Below are positions 9,498 to 17,443 of a stretch of 64,000 bases of DNA, in pieces. The position numbers and the translations under genes are program-made. Origin of the DNA: Corynebacterium pygosceleis (GTDB taxonomy: Bacteria > Actinomycetota > Actinomycetes > Mycobacteriales > Mycobacteriaceae); the NCBI RefSeq assembly GCF_016595275.2, contig NZ_JAENIQ020000003.1, forward strand, positions 372,001 to 436,000. Reading direction: 5' to 3'. The notes under the pieces are model-generated. The model saw nothing but the letters and a program-made list of their open reading frames with translations. It searched no databases and was not told where the DNA came from. Each line of letters opens with the position of its first letter. The stretch's first letter is position 1.

Positions 9498-11093
9498 GTG
9501 AGCCAGAATGGCCGCCCGGTAGTACTCATCGCAGACAAGCTCGCACAGTCCACCGTCGACGCCCTCGGCGACGGCGTGGAGGTGCGTTGGGTCGACGGAC
9601 CCAACCGCCCCGAGCTCCTCGCCGCAGTCGGCGACGCCGACGCCCTGCTCGTCCGTTCCGCGACCACCGTCGACCGTGAGGTCCTCGAAGCGGCGAAGAA
9701 GCTGACCATCGTCGGCCGTGCCGGCGTCGGCCTCGACAACGTCGACATCGCCGCCGCCACCGAACGCGGCGTCATGGTGGCCAACGCCCCGACCTCCAAC
9801 ATCCACTCCGCCTGCGAGCACGCCATCTCGCTGCTGCTGTCCACCGCCCGCCAGATCCCCGCCGCCGACGCCACCCTGCGCGACGGTGAATGGAAGCGCT
9901 CCTCCTTCCAGGGCGTCGAGATCTTCGGCAAGACCGTCGGCATCGTCGGCTTCGGCCACATCGGCCAGCTCTTCGCCCAGCGCCTCGCCGCGTTCGAGAC
10001 CACCGTCATCGCCCACGACCCCTACGCCAACCCCGCGCGCGCCGCGCAGCTCGGCGTCGAACTCGTCGAACTCGACGAACTCATGGGCCGCAGCGACTTC
10101 GTCACGATCCACCTCCCCAAGACCAAGGAGACCGCCGGCATGTTCGACGCCGAGCTGCTCGCCAAGGCCAAAAAGGGACAGATCATCATCAACGCCGCCC
10201 GTGGCGGCCTCGTCGACGAGCAGGCGCTCGCCGACGCGATCACCTCCGGCCACATCAGGGGTGCAGGCTTCGACGTCTACTCCTCCGAGCCCTGCACCGA
10301 CTCGCCGCTGTTCGGCCTCAAGGAGGTCGTCGTCACCCCGCACCTCGGTGCATCGACCGTCGAAGCGCAGGACCGTGCAGGCACCGACGTCGCCGACAGC
10401 GTGCTCAAGGCACTCGCCGGCGAGTTCGTCCCCGACGCCGTGAACGTCTCCGGCGGCCGCGTCGGCGAAGAGGTCGCCCTCTGGCTCGACCTCTCCCGCA
10501 AACTCGGCCTCGTCGCCGGCGAACTCCTCGACACCGCCCCCGTAGCCCTCGAGGTCACCGCACGCGGCGAACTGTCCACCGAGAAGGTCGACTCCCTCGG
10601 ACTCTCCGCCATGCGCGGCCTGTTCTCCTCGATGATCGAGGAACAGGTCACCTTCGTCAATGCCCCCCGCATCGCCGAGGAACGCGGCGTCGAGGTCACC
10701 GTCACCACCGAAAGCGAAGCCGTCAGCCACCGCTCCGCCGTAGAGGTCAAGGCCATCGCCTCCGACGGCACCACCGCCACCGTCGTCGGTACCCTCGCCG
10801 GACTCGACCGCGTGGAGAAGATCGTCCGACTCAAGGGACGCGGACTCGACATGCGCGCCGAAGGCCGCAACCTGTTCCTCCACTACACCGACCAGCCCGG
10901 TGCACTGGGCAAGGTCGGCACCCACCTCGGTGGCGAAGGAATCAACATCGTCGCCGCAGCCCTGTCGCAGGACGCCTCCGGCACCGGTGCCACACTGATC
11001 CTCCGCGTCGACGCCGAGGTACCCGAGAAGATCGTCGAAGCCATCAGCGCTGACCTCGACGCAACCGCCTTCCAGGTGGACTTCGGGGCCTGA
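9498..11093 (+). CDS. serA: D-3-phosphoglycerate dehydrogenase
   Basis: 531 aa, the long form typical of actinobacteria. It oxidises 3-phosphoglycerate to 3-phosphohydroxypyruvate with NAD+, the first step of serine synthesis. The substrate-binding domain comes first, the Rossmann motif GFGHIGQ is near residue 150, NAARGGLVDEQAL lies in the catalytic part, and an intervening domain and a C-terminal ACT domain (GALGKVGTHLGG region onward) should bind serine for feedback control. GTG 9498 is preceded by CCAGGAG at 8-14 nt. A TAGACT at 9386 suggests a leader of about 100 nt. A stem-loop follows the gene. Confidence 0.96.
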   Translation: MSQNGRPVVLIADKLAQSTVDALGDGVEVRWVDGPNRPELLAAVGDADALLVRSATTVDREVLEAAKKLTIVGRAGVGLDNVDIAAATERGVMVANAPTSNIHSACEHAISLLLSTARQIPAADATLRDGEWKRSSFQGVEIFGKTVGIVGFGHIGQLFAQRLAAFETTVIAHDPYANPARAAQLGVELVELDELMGRSDFVTIHLPKTKETAGMFDAELLAKAKKGQIIINAARGGLVDEQALADAITSGHIRGAGFDVYSSEPCTDSPLFGLKEVVVTPHLGASTVEAQDRAGTDVADSVLKALAGEFVPDAVNVSGGRVGEEVALWLDLSRKLGLVAGELLDTAPVALEVTARGELSTEKVDSLGLSAMRGLFSSMIEEQVTFVNAPRIAEERGVEVTVTTESEAVSHRSAVEVKAIASDGTTATVVGTLAGLDRVEKIVRLKGRGLDMRAEGRNLFLHYTDQPGALGKVGTHLGGEGINIVAAALSQDASGTGATLILRVDAEVPEKIVEAISADLDATAFQVDFGA

Positions 11094-11110
11094 TCTCCCG
11101 CTGGTTCCAC

Positions 11111-11175
11111 GAACCGCCACACCACTGTCCTCTCCCCATGATGGGGGAGTGCCGGTGGGGTGGCGGTTCTTCTTG
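11111..11175 (+). terminator. nested stem-loop terminator after serA
   Basis: The outer arms 11111-11125 and 11155-11169 match at 14 of 15 positions, and an inner CTCCCC/GGGGAG hairpin sits in the loop. TTCTTCTTGT follows. Confidence 0.7.
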
Positions 11176-11306
11176 TGTCCGGTGCCTGCATCGTTGATGT
11201 CGGGGAACCTCACGCGTGCAAAGCACCCTCTAGCTATCCGTTCTCGGCGACTGAACCAGTTTCTGCGCCCTTCGAATGCGAAAGTCAGGGGGTAGAGTAG
11301 GTGACC

Positions 11307-11792
11307 ATGACTGAAACGGTAACGGGCCTCGAACTACGGACCGCTGTTGGATCGTTCCCTTCCGGGGTGACGGTGGTGACCACCCATTCCGAAGGGATGG
11401 ATATCGGGCTGACGGTCAGTGCCTTCGCGTCACTGTCCCTGGAACCTGCGATGGTGGTCGTTTGTATCGAGAACAGGTCCAAGTCGTTGCCGCACCTGGC
11501 TGTAGGCCGTGAGGTCGGAATCTCCGTGCTCGCGTCTGATCAGCTCGAACTGGCGGTGCAGTTCGCCCGTCATGTTGAGGACCGTTTCGCGGGGGTGGAG
11601 ATCGAGCGGCGCGGCGAACTTGGTGTGCCCTTTATCTCAGGTGCTGTCGCATGGTTTCGGGGAACTGTGCATGAATGGCACGAAGGAGGGGACCACGCGA
11701 TAATTACGGTGAACGTGCTGGCGTGCGGAAGCGATGAAGAAAGGGAACCGTTGAGGTACTGCCGGGGAAAATTATCGGGAGGGAACATGTGA
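11307..11792 (+). CDS. flavin reductase-like FMN-binding split-barrel protein
   Basis: 161 aa, the full length of the flavin reductase-like domain family, whose members reduce FMN/FAD with NAD(P)H, often for a partner monooxygenase. Typical blocks are FPSGVTVVTT (about 16-25), GLTVSAFASLSLEPAMVVVCI (split over two strands) and a late HAIITVNV. No partner oxygenase is nearby, so the partner is unknown. ATG 11307 is preferred to GTG 11301 because the TAGAGT -10 (11293-11298) would put transcript start at about the ATG, giving a leaderless mRNA. Confidence 0.85.
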   Translation: MTETVTGLELRTAVGSFPSGVTVVTTHSEGMDIGLTVSAFASLSLEPAMVVVCIENRSKSLPHLAVGREVGISVLASDQLELAVQFARHVEDRFAGVEIERRGELGVPFISGAVAWFRGTVHEWHEGGDHAIITVNVLACGSDEEREPLRYCRGKLSGGNM

Positions 11793-12327
11793 ATGTCTGT
11801 GACCCGGTCCGTATTTTTCCGTTTTCCATTCGATCGGGGACGCCTCTCTGAAAGCTCACACTCTGGTACATGAGTGCAGCCACCTCATTGTGGTTTTCAC
11901 TACCGATTACTCAGGTATCCATGACGTCATGGGCGTTGAGGATATTCCCCACGATGCATGTGTGATGTGTGGGTCTAATGCTTGACTCTGGTGTTAAGAG
12001 GTCAACGGTTGGCATTGCACCGAGTGTGACACAGACTGTTCAAGTTGATCCTGTCTCCTTCATTTTCCAGTTTCGGCAGTGGGGGACCCTCCTGTGGAAT
12101 TGTCATTCCGTTTCTTGGGCGGATGCGGTCGGATTCATGATCTCTGTCGCATATGTTTCGCCGTCAATCTCGCGATCCTGATACTTGCGCATGAGCTCGT
12201 CGATCTTCTGCTTCAGTTCTTAGCGGTTTATTTTCGTAAGTCCTGTCTGATGCGATTGAGGAATTGTCGTTAAATCTTACCGTTTCGGGTTGAAGCGTCG
12301 GCATCGATAAAAACTGGTGCAAAAATA
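11793..12327. other. AT-richer non-coding region with a decayed minus-strand coding remnant
   Basis: This stretch is clearly poorer in GC than its neighbours. No intact gene is supported. On the minus strand about 12217-12104 reads as a short coding tail (KQKIDELMRKYQDREIDG and onward) ending in a stop, with a likely frameshift to an upstream minus-strand frame around 12220. The peptide has a charged coiled-coil look, as at the end of a recombinase or restriction subunit, but is too short to assign. An inverted TTGAC/GTCAA pair lies near 11983-12005. Confidence 0.4.
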
Positions 12328-12347
12328 AGGGACCGTATTGTGTCCCT
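12328..12347 (-). terminator. weak terminator after the transcarboxylase operon
   Basis: AGGGAC and GTCCCT form a 6-bp stem with an 8-nt loop; on the minus strand it is followed by TATTTTTG. It lies about 155 nt beyond the last operon gene. The flanks are A/T-rich on both sides, so it could work in both directions. Confidence 0.4.
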
Positions 12348-12500
12348 CAAAAATGCTGTTGGGGTGGCAGTGCTCGGTAGCTGAGTCTGATCATGACCAA
12401 TTCTTTGGGTTCCTTGTGTGGGCGGGGGGCAACTGACTCTGCGGTTTTCCGGTCAAGGATTCCAAGCTATCGGCGCGTGCAGATAGATGTTCTTCGGTTT

Positions 12501-12872
12501 CTAACCAATCTCCACCAGTACCTGCCCACCCTGGACGGATTCGCCGACGCTGACAGTCAGGGTCGCGACGGTTCCGCCTGCGGGGGCGGTGATCTCGGTT
12601 TCCATCTTCATTGCTTCCAACAGGAGGAGAACCTGCCCCTCCTCGATGACGCTGCCTTCTTCCACGAGGACCTTGGACACGCTTCCTGCGAGGGGAGCGA
12701 CGACCGCGTTGGAGGACACACCCTGGACGGATGCGGTGGTCGGTGCCGCCGGGGTGTTGACGGCGCCGGAAGCTGAGCCCGTGGAGAGCAGTGCTCCGCG
12801 TGGACGCTGCTCCTCCTCGACCTCCACGTCCACGGAGTAGGCGACGCCGTTGACGGTTACCTTGAGTTTCAT
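12501..12872 (-). CDS. methylmalonyl-CoA carboxyltransferase 1.3S biotin carrier subunit
   Basis: 123-aa biotin carrier. It starts MKLKVTVNG, has an Ala/Thr/Pro linker around residues 36-50 and ends in a biotinyl domain with EAMKMETE; the biotinylated Lys is residue 89. Length, N-terminus and Lys position agree closely with the 1.3S subunit of propionibacterial transcarboxylase as I know it. It carries carboxyl groups between the 12S and 5S active sites. ATG 12872 is chosen from homology and an AAGGAG-type site upstream; a longer frame to 12938 adds unrelated residues. It is the last gene of a minus-strand operon. Confidence 0.92.
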   Translation of the reverse strand: MKLKVTVNGVAYSVDVEVEEEQRPRGALLSTGSASGAVNTPAAPTTASVQGVSSNAVVAPLAGSVSKVLVEEGSVIEEGQVLLLLEAMKMETEITAPAGGTVATLTVSVGESVQGGQVLVEIG

Positions 12873-12959
12873 GTGCGGTGTGCTCCTTCGGGGCGATCGG
12901 ATGGGGGCGGTGGCGGTGTCGGCGCGCGGTGCGGTCAACGGGAAAACGGGCTGGTTGGG

Positions 12960-13280
12960 TTAGATCTGGTTTCCGTGGTGGACCTGGACGGCGCGGCGTC
13001 CCTGTTGCGCCCAGGTCTGGTGGCGGTGGAACCGGACGGCGCGAACCTTGCCGGAGTTGCCGAGGTAGGCCGATACCGCGGCGGAGATGGCCATGAGGAT
13101 GTCCTCCGGTATCTCCACGTCCGAGCGGTGGCGCAGCTCCTCGAGTTCACGTTCGAGGGTGTCGATGCGTGCGCTCATGGCTCTGATGGTGTCGTCGGTG
13201 GCTGCCAGTCGGGAGGCGAGGTCGGCGAGCTGTTTTTCTCGTTCCGGTGGCTGTTCTGATGGATGTGTCGTGCGGTTCAC
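12960..13280 (-). CDS. small accessory subunit of the acyl-CoA carboxyltransferase
   Basis: 106 aa. The N-terminal half is charged and probably coiled coil (about 14-52). The C-terminal part, PEDILMAISAAVSAYLG followed by a basic VRAVRFHRHQTWAQQGR segment, resembles small proteins found between carboxyltransferase and biotin-carrier genes in decarboxylase and transcarboxylase operons. It has no membrane helix, so it is not an OadG-type membrane subunit. Its job is probably assembly or stability of the complex, by inference from position. It lies between the 12S and 1.3S genes. Confidence 0.7.
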   Translation of the reverse strand: MNRTTHPSEQPPEREKQLADLASRLAATDDTIRAMSARIDTLERELEELRHRSDVEIPEDILMAISAAVSAYLGNSGKVRAVRFHRHQTWAQQGRRAVQVHHGNQI

Positions 13281-13331
13281 TGTGTTCTCCTGGGGCCTGT
13301 CGGTGTCCGTGGTGCGTGGGGGTCGGTCCAG

Positions 13332-14885
13332 TTACACCGGCCCCAACCCGTGTTTCTTCGCGGGACGGTGGACGCGCTTGGCGGCGAGTAGTTCGAGTGC
13401 GTAGGCGACTTCCCTGCGGGTGGTGGCGGGGTCGATGATCTCGTCGACGAGGCCGCGGCTGGCGGCCATGTAGGGGGTGGAGAAGGTGTCGCGGTATTCC
13501 TCGACGAGTTCCGCGCGGCGGGCTTCGGGGTCGTCGGCTTCGGCGATTTCGCGCCGGAAGACGACGTTGACTGCTCCCTCGGCACCCATGACGGCGATTT
13601 CGGCTGTGGGCCAGGCGAAGACCTTGTCCGCGCCGAGGTCCTTGGAGCACATCGCGACGTAGGCGCCGCCGTAGGCTTTGCGCAGGACGACGGTGATCTT
13701 GGGGACGCTGGCGGAGGAGTAGGCGTAGAGGACCTTGGCGCCGTGGCGGATGATGCCGCCGTGTTCCTGGGAGACGCCGGGCATGAAGCCGGGGACGTCG
13801 ACGAGGGTGACGAGGGGGATGTTGAAGGCGTTGCAGAAGCGGATGAATTTGCAGGCCTTGTCGGAGGAGTCGATGTCGAGTACGCCGGACATGACGCTGG
13901 GTTGGTTGGCGATGAACCCTACGGTGCGGCCGACGATGCGGCCGAAACCGACGACGAGGGAACGGGCGAATCCGGACTGGACCTCGAGGAAGTCGCCGTG
14001 GTCGATGATGTGTCCGATGACGTCGCGGACGTCGTAGCCACGGCGGTTGTCGACGGGGACGATGTCGCGGAGTTCGGGGTCGTCCTCGACGATGTCGTCG
14101 GGGTCGACGATCGGCGGTTCCTCGGTGTTGTTCTGCGGCAGGAAGCTCAGGAGTTTCTGGGCGAGGAGGATGGCCTGTTCGTCATCGTCGGCGATGAAGT
14201 CGATGTTTCCGGATCTGGTCATGTGTGCGTCGGCGCCGCCGAGTTCGTCGGCGGTGACCTCTTCGCCGGTGACCGTTTTGATGACGCCGGGGCCGGTGAT
14301 GAACATGGTGGCGCGGCGGGTCTGGATCACGAAGTCCGTCAGTGCGGGGGAGTAGGCGGCACCTCCGGCGCAGGGGCCGGCGATGATGGAGATCTGCGGG
14401 ACCACCCCGGACAGCAGGACGTTGTTGTAGAAGACCTTGCCGTAGCCGGAGAGTGAGTCGATGCCCTCCTGGACGCGGGCGCCGCCGGAGTCGTTGATGA
14501 GGACGAAGGGGGTTCCGGTGGTGGCGGAGGCCTGCATCATCGCGGCGACCTTGATGGACTGTTCTTCGCCGGCTGAGCCGCCCATGACGGTGAAGTCCTG
14601 GGATGCGATGTGCACGGGCCTGCCGAAGACGGCGCCGGATCCGGTGACGACGCCGTCGGCGGGCAGTGCCGCCTTGTCCATTCCGAAGCGGGTGGAGCGG
14701 TGGGTGGTGAAGGCACCGGTCTCCTGGAAGGTGTCGGGGTCGACGAGGAGGTCGATGCGTTCCCTGGCGGTGAGTTTGCCGCGTTCGTGTTGTGCGGCGA
14801 TCTTCTTCTCGCCGCCGCCGGCGAAGATCGTCGCGCGGCGTTCGGCGAGTTCGGCGAGTCGGGCGTCCATGCTGTCGTGTGCCAT
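13332..14885 (-). CDS. methylmalonyl-CoA carboxyltransferase 12S subunit
   Basis: 517-aa crotonase-fold carboxyltransferase of the PccB/MmdA/12S group. It moves a carboxyl group between methylmalonyl-CoA and the biotin of the carrier. N-terminal half: KLTARERIDLLVDP, FTVMGGSAGEEQS and INDSGGARVQEG; C-terminal half: VDVPGFMPGVSQEHGGIIRHGAK and KAYGGAYVAM. Both oxyanion-hole glycine motifs are intact. A propionyl-CoA carboxylase beta subunit would be the alternative, but the adjacent 5S and 1.3S genes and the absence of a biotin carboxylase subunit support transcarboxylase. GGAACGG lies upstream of ATG 14885; spacing to the 5S gene is 39 nt. Confidence 0.9.
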   Translation of the reverse strand: MAHDSMDARLAELAERRATIFAGGGEKKIAAQHERGKLTARERIDLLVDPDTFQETGAFTTHRSTRFGMDKAALPADGVVTGSGAVFGRPVHIASQDFTVMGGSAGEEQSIKVAAMMQASATTGTPFVLINDSGGARVQEGIDSLSGYGKVFYNNVLLSGVVPQISIIAGPCAGGAAYSPALTDFVIQTRRATMFITGPGVIKTVTGEEVTADELGGADAHMTRSGNIDFIADDDEQAILLAQKLLSFLPQNNTEEPPIVDPDDIVEDDPELRDIVPVDNRRGYDVRDVIGHIIDHGDFLEVQSGFARSLVVGFGRIVGRTVGFIANQPSVMSGVLDIDSSDKACKFIRFCNAFNIPLVTLVDVPGFMPGVSQEHGGIIRHGAKVLYAYSSASVPKITVVLRKAYGGAYVAMCSKDLGADKVFAWPTAEIAVMGAEGAVNVVFRREIAEADDPEARRAELVEEYRDTFSTPYMAASRGLVDEIIDPATTRREVAYALELLAAKRVHRPAKKHGLGPV

Positions 14886-14924
14886 GGGTGGTGGCCGTTC
14901 CTTCGGTGAGGTGGTTGGGCTGGT

Positions 14925-16421
14925 CTAGGCGGGTTCGACGCGGACGGTCTGACTGCGTCCGCCGAGACTGACGCGGTAGGTGACGGGTTCCCGGATCGGG
15001 GCGTTGTGTGTGCCCGTCCCGTTTTTCTCCTCCGTGGGTTGTCCGGCTGTTTTCCCGACGGACTTTGGACCCTCGTCGCGGGTGGTGAAGAATCCGGGGG
15101 CGACGCCGGGGAACAGGGCGTTGGTCATCACGTCCTCGTCGGAGCCGTCGGCTCCCTCGAGGGCCGCGGCCTGCTCGACGAGTTCGTCCCACTCGGGGTC
15201 GAGGAGGTCCGCCGGGCGGCAGGTGATGGGTTCCTTCCTGGTCTGTTTCTTCGCCTGCTCGATGAGCTCCGGGTTGCGCTCACCGATGCACTCGCCGTAG
15301 TAGCCGAGCATGAGGTCGGCGAACTCGGCGGTCAGGACCTTGTACCGGCCCATGAGCACGTTGAACACGGCCTGCGTGCCGACGATCTGGGAGCTCGGGG
15401 TCACCAGCGGCGGGTATCCGGCGTCCTTGCGGACCACGGGGACCTCCCGCATGACCTCGTCGATGCGGTCGCCCGCGCCCTGTGCCCTGAGCTGGGACTC
15501 CATGTTGGACAACATGCCGCCGGGGATCTGGGAGAGGAAGATGTTGGTGTCCACCAGTGTCTTCGACTCGAACTCGGCGTACCTGGGGCGGACCTTCCTG
15601 AAGTGGTCGCGGATGGTGATGAGCCGTTCCATGTCGAGGTCGGTGGTGTATCCGGTGCCCTCGAGCATCTCGACGAGGGACTCGGTGGGGTTGTGGCCCG
15701 GGCCGAGGGACATCGAGGAGATGGCGGTGTCGACGACGTCGGCGCCCGCCTCGATCGCCTTCATGAGGGTGACGAGTGTGACGCCGGTGGTGGCGTGGCA
15801 GTGGACGTTGATCTGCGTGTCCTCGCCGTAGGTGTCCTTGATGCCCCGGATGATGTCGTGGGCGGGCTGCGGCTTGAGCAGTGCGGCCATGTCCTTCAGC
15901 GCGATGGAGTCCGCGCCCATGTCGAGCAGGCGTCCCGCCTGTTCGATGTAGCCCTCCACGGTGTGCAGCGGGGAGACGGTGTAGCAGATCGTCCCCTGGG
16001 CGTGTCTGCCGACGTTCTTCACGGCGGCCATGGCGTGCTCGAGGTTCCGGGGGTCGTTGAGGGCGTCGAACACGCGGAAGACGTCCATGCCGTTCTCGGC
16101 GGACAGTTCCACGAACTTGTCCACCACCATGTCCTCGTAGTGGCGGTATCCGAGGAGGTTCTGGCCGCGCAGCAGCATCTGGAGTTTCGAGTTGGGCATC
16201 AGTTTCCGGAAGGTGCGCAGCCGTTCCCAGGGGTCCTCGTTGAGGAAGCGGATGCAGGCGTCGAAGGTCGCTCCGCCCCAGCATTCGACGGACCAGTAGC
16301 CCGCGTTGTCGATGTCCTCGCAGATGCCCGTCATGTCCTCCAGAGCCATGCGGGTGGCCATGAGGGACTGGTGTGCATCGCGTAGTGCTACTTCTGTCAC
16401 GCCGATCGTCCGCGGTTTCAT
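14925..16421 (-). CDS. methylmalonyl-CoA carboxyltransferase 5S subunit
   Basis: 498-aa pyruvate/oxaloacetate carboxyltransferase of the HMGL-like TIM-barrel family. It opens with VTEVALRDAHQSLMATRM (metal and substrate site); DSIALKDMAALL contains the Lys expected to be carbamylated, and NVHCHATTG gives metal-binding His residues. No biotinyl domain is fused, unlike OadA of many bacteria, and no OadB/OadG sodium-pump subunit is present, so soluble transcarboxylase (methylmalonyl-CoA + pyruvate to propionyl-CoA + oxaloacetate) is the best reading. ATG 16421 is chosen; GGAGG lies only 1 nt before it, so the transcript may be leaderless. First gene of the operon. Confidence 0.9.
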   Translation of the reverse strand: MKPRTIGVTEVALRDAHQSLMATRMALEDMTGICEDIDNAGYWSVECWGGATFDACIRFLNEDPWERLRTFRKLMPNSKLQMLLRGQNLLGYRHYEDMVVDKFVELSAENGMDVFRVFDALNDPRNLEHAMAAVKNVGRHAQGTICYTVSPLHTVEGYIEQAGRLLDMGADSIALKDMAALLKPQPAHDIIRGIKDTYGEDTQINVHCHATTGVTLVTLMKAIEAGADVVDTAISSMSLGPGHNPTESLVEMLEGTGYTTDLDMERLITIRDHFRKVRPRYAEFESKTLVDTNIFLSQIPGGMLSNMESQLRAQGAGDRIDEVMREVPVVRKDAGYPPLVTPSSQIVGTQAVFNVLMGRYKVLTAEFADLMLGYYGECIGERNPELIEQAKKQTRKEPITCRPADLLDPEWDELVEQAAALEGADGSDEDVMTNALFPGVAPGFFTTRDEGPKSVGKTAGQPTEEKNGTGTHNAPIREPVTYRVSLGGRSQTVRVEPA

Positions 16422-16429
16422 GCCTCCCA

Positions 16430-16446
16430 AACTAACGGTGTTAATT
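16430..16446. promoter_or_regulatory. palindrome at the transcarboxylase operon start
   Basis: AACTAAC-GGT-GTTAATT is a near-perfect inverted repeat (6 of 7) only 8 nt upstream of the 5S start. It would cover the -10 or transcription start and is a plausible repressor site. Confidence 0.4.
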
Positions 16447-16562
16447 GTTGTGTGCAGGCGGTGGGGGTGTGTTGCTGGACACCCCTCAACTCTTTCCCGG
16501 GTCGCCTGCGTCGTGGCGCCGCGGTGACCTGCCCGCGTGCCCGCGTGGCTGCATCCGGGGGA

Positions 16563-17342
16563 TCAGGGTTTCCGGGTGTACGCGGATGCCCGGGAGTGTG
16601 TGCCGGTGGAGGCGTCCCGGTCTGTCAGCTGCCGGTAGGCGGCGGTGACGGTGAGGATCGCCACGGGGACCGAGACCACGATCCCGACCCCGAGCGCGAG
16701 CACACCGGCCGTGATGACCCCGATGCAGACGAGCAGCAGTGCGACGAGCCTGAGGTAGTGCGCCCGGCCCATGACGAGACCTCGTGCGAGGGACCCACGG
16801 ACCGTCGCGCCCGCGGTGTAGAGGAACGGGGTGAACAGCACGAAGGGCAGCAGCAGAACGCTCACGGCCGTGATGATCAGGGCGGTGAGCCGCAGGCGGA
16901 AGTACCACGGCCCGTCGATGAGCGCCCACTCCGGCCCCAAAAGGCCCGCGACGTGGATCGCGGCCGCCTGGACCGTGAGAAACGCGGCGCCGATCAGCAG
17001 GAGCGCCGGGAAGGCGTTCCCGGTGCTCCCGTCCTTGGTGCCCCCGTCGCCTGCGGTGTCGCGGAGCGCTGCCCGGATGATGAAGGTGTACGCGAGCGCG
17101 AACAAGACCGTGAACACTGAACCGTTGATGACTGCGCCGGTGACCGCCCCGGCGGTCGGGCTGGATCCCCCGGAATCCCCGTGCCGGAGGAACAACGGTG
17201 GGAACAGGATCGCGAGGATCCCGTATCCGAGCCATCCCCAGGTGTTCGTGAGGAAGGTGTCGCGGGCCGTGTTCAGGCAGCGGCGAATGGAGAATCCACC
17301 GGTGGTGTCCCCTGCGGCGGTGGGGTCGTCGCTGGTGCGCAT
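16563..17342 (-). CDS. multi-pass membrane protein, unknown function
   Basis: 259 aa. Hydrophobic segments at about 30-52, 70-95, 112-135, 150-180 and 195-235 suggest five or six membrane helices with a long Gly/Ser-rich cytosolic or external loop after the first. The last 25 residues are polar. It lies between the transcarboxylase operon and sulP on the same strand, but the gap to the former excludes tight coupling. I do not recognise a named family. Confidence 0.7.
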   Translation of the reverse strand: MRTSDDPTAAGDTTGGFSIRRCLNTARDTFLTNTWGWLGYGILAILFPPLFLRHGDSGGSSPTAGAVTGAVINGSVFTVLFALAYTFIIRAALRDTAGDGGTKDGSTGNAFPALLLIGAAFLTVQAAAIHVAGLLGPEWALIDGPWYFRLRLTALIITAVSVLLLPFVLFTPFLYTAGATVRGSLARGLVMGRAHYLRLVALLLVCIGVITAGVLALGVGIVVSVPVAILTVTAAYRQLTDRDASTGTHSRASAYTRKP

Positions 17343-17443
17343 CCGGTTCCTCGAAAAAGTCGGCCCCTGTACGCGCGGGGGAACGGTGTCCGGTCACCGA
17401 CAGGGTAACAGGACGGGAGACCGGGGAACCCACGGCCACCGGG

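Noticed and set aside
12960-14885. Reading the 12S/1.3S genes as sodium-pump methylmalonyl-CoA or oxaloacetate decarboxylase
   Set aside because: No membrane beta subunit (MmdB/OadB) is present and the small protein has no membrane helix; the 1.3S length and Lys position favour transcarboxylase.
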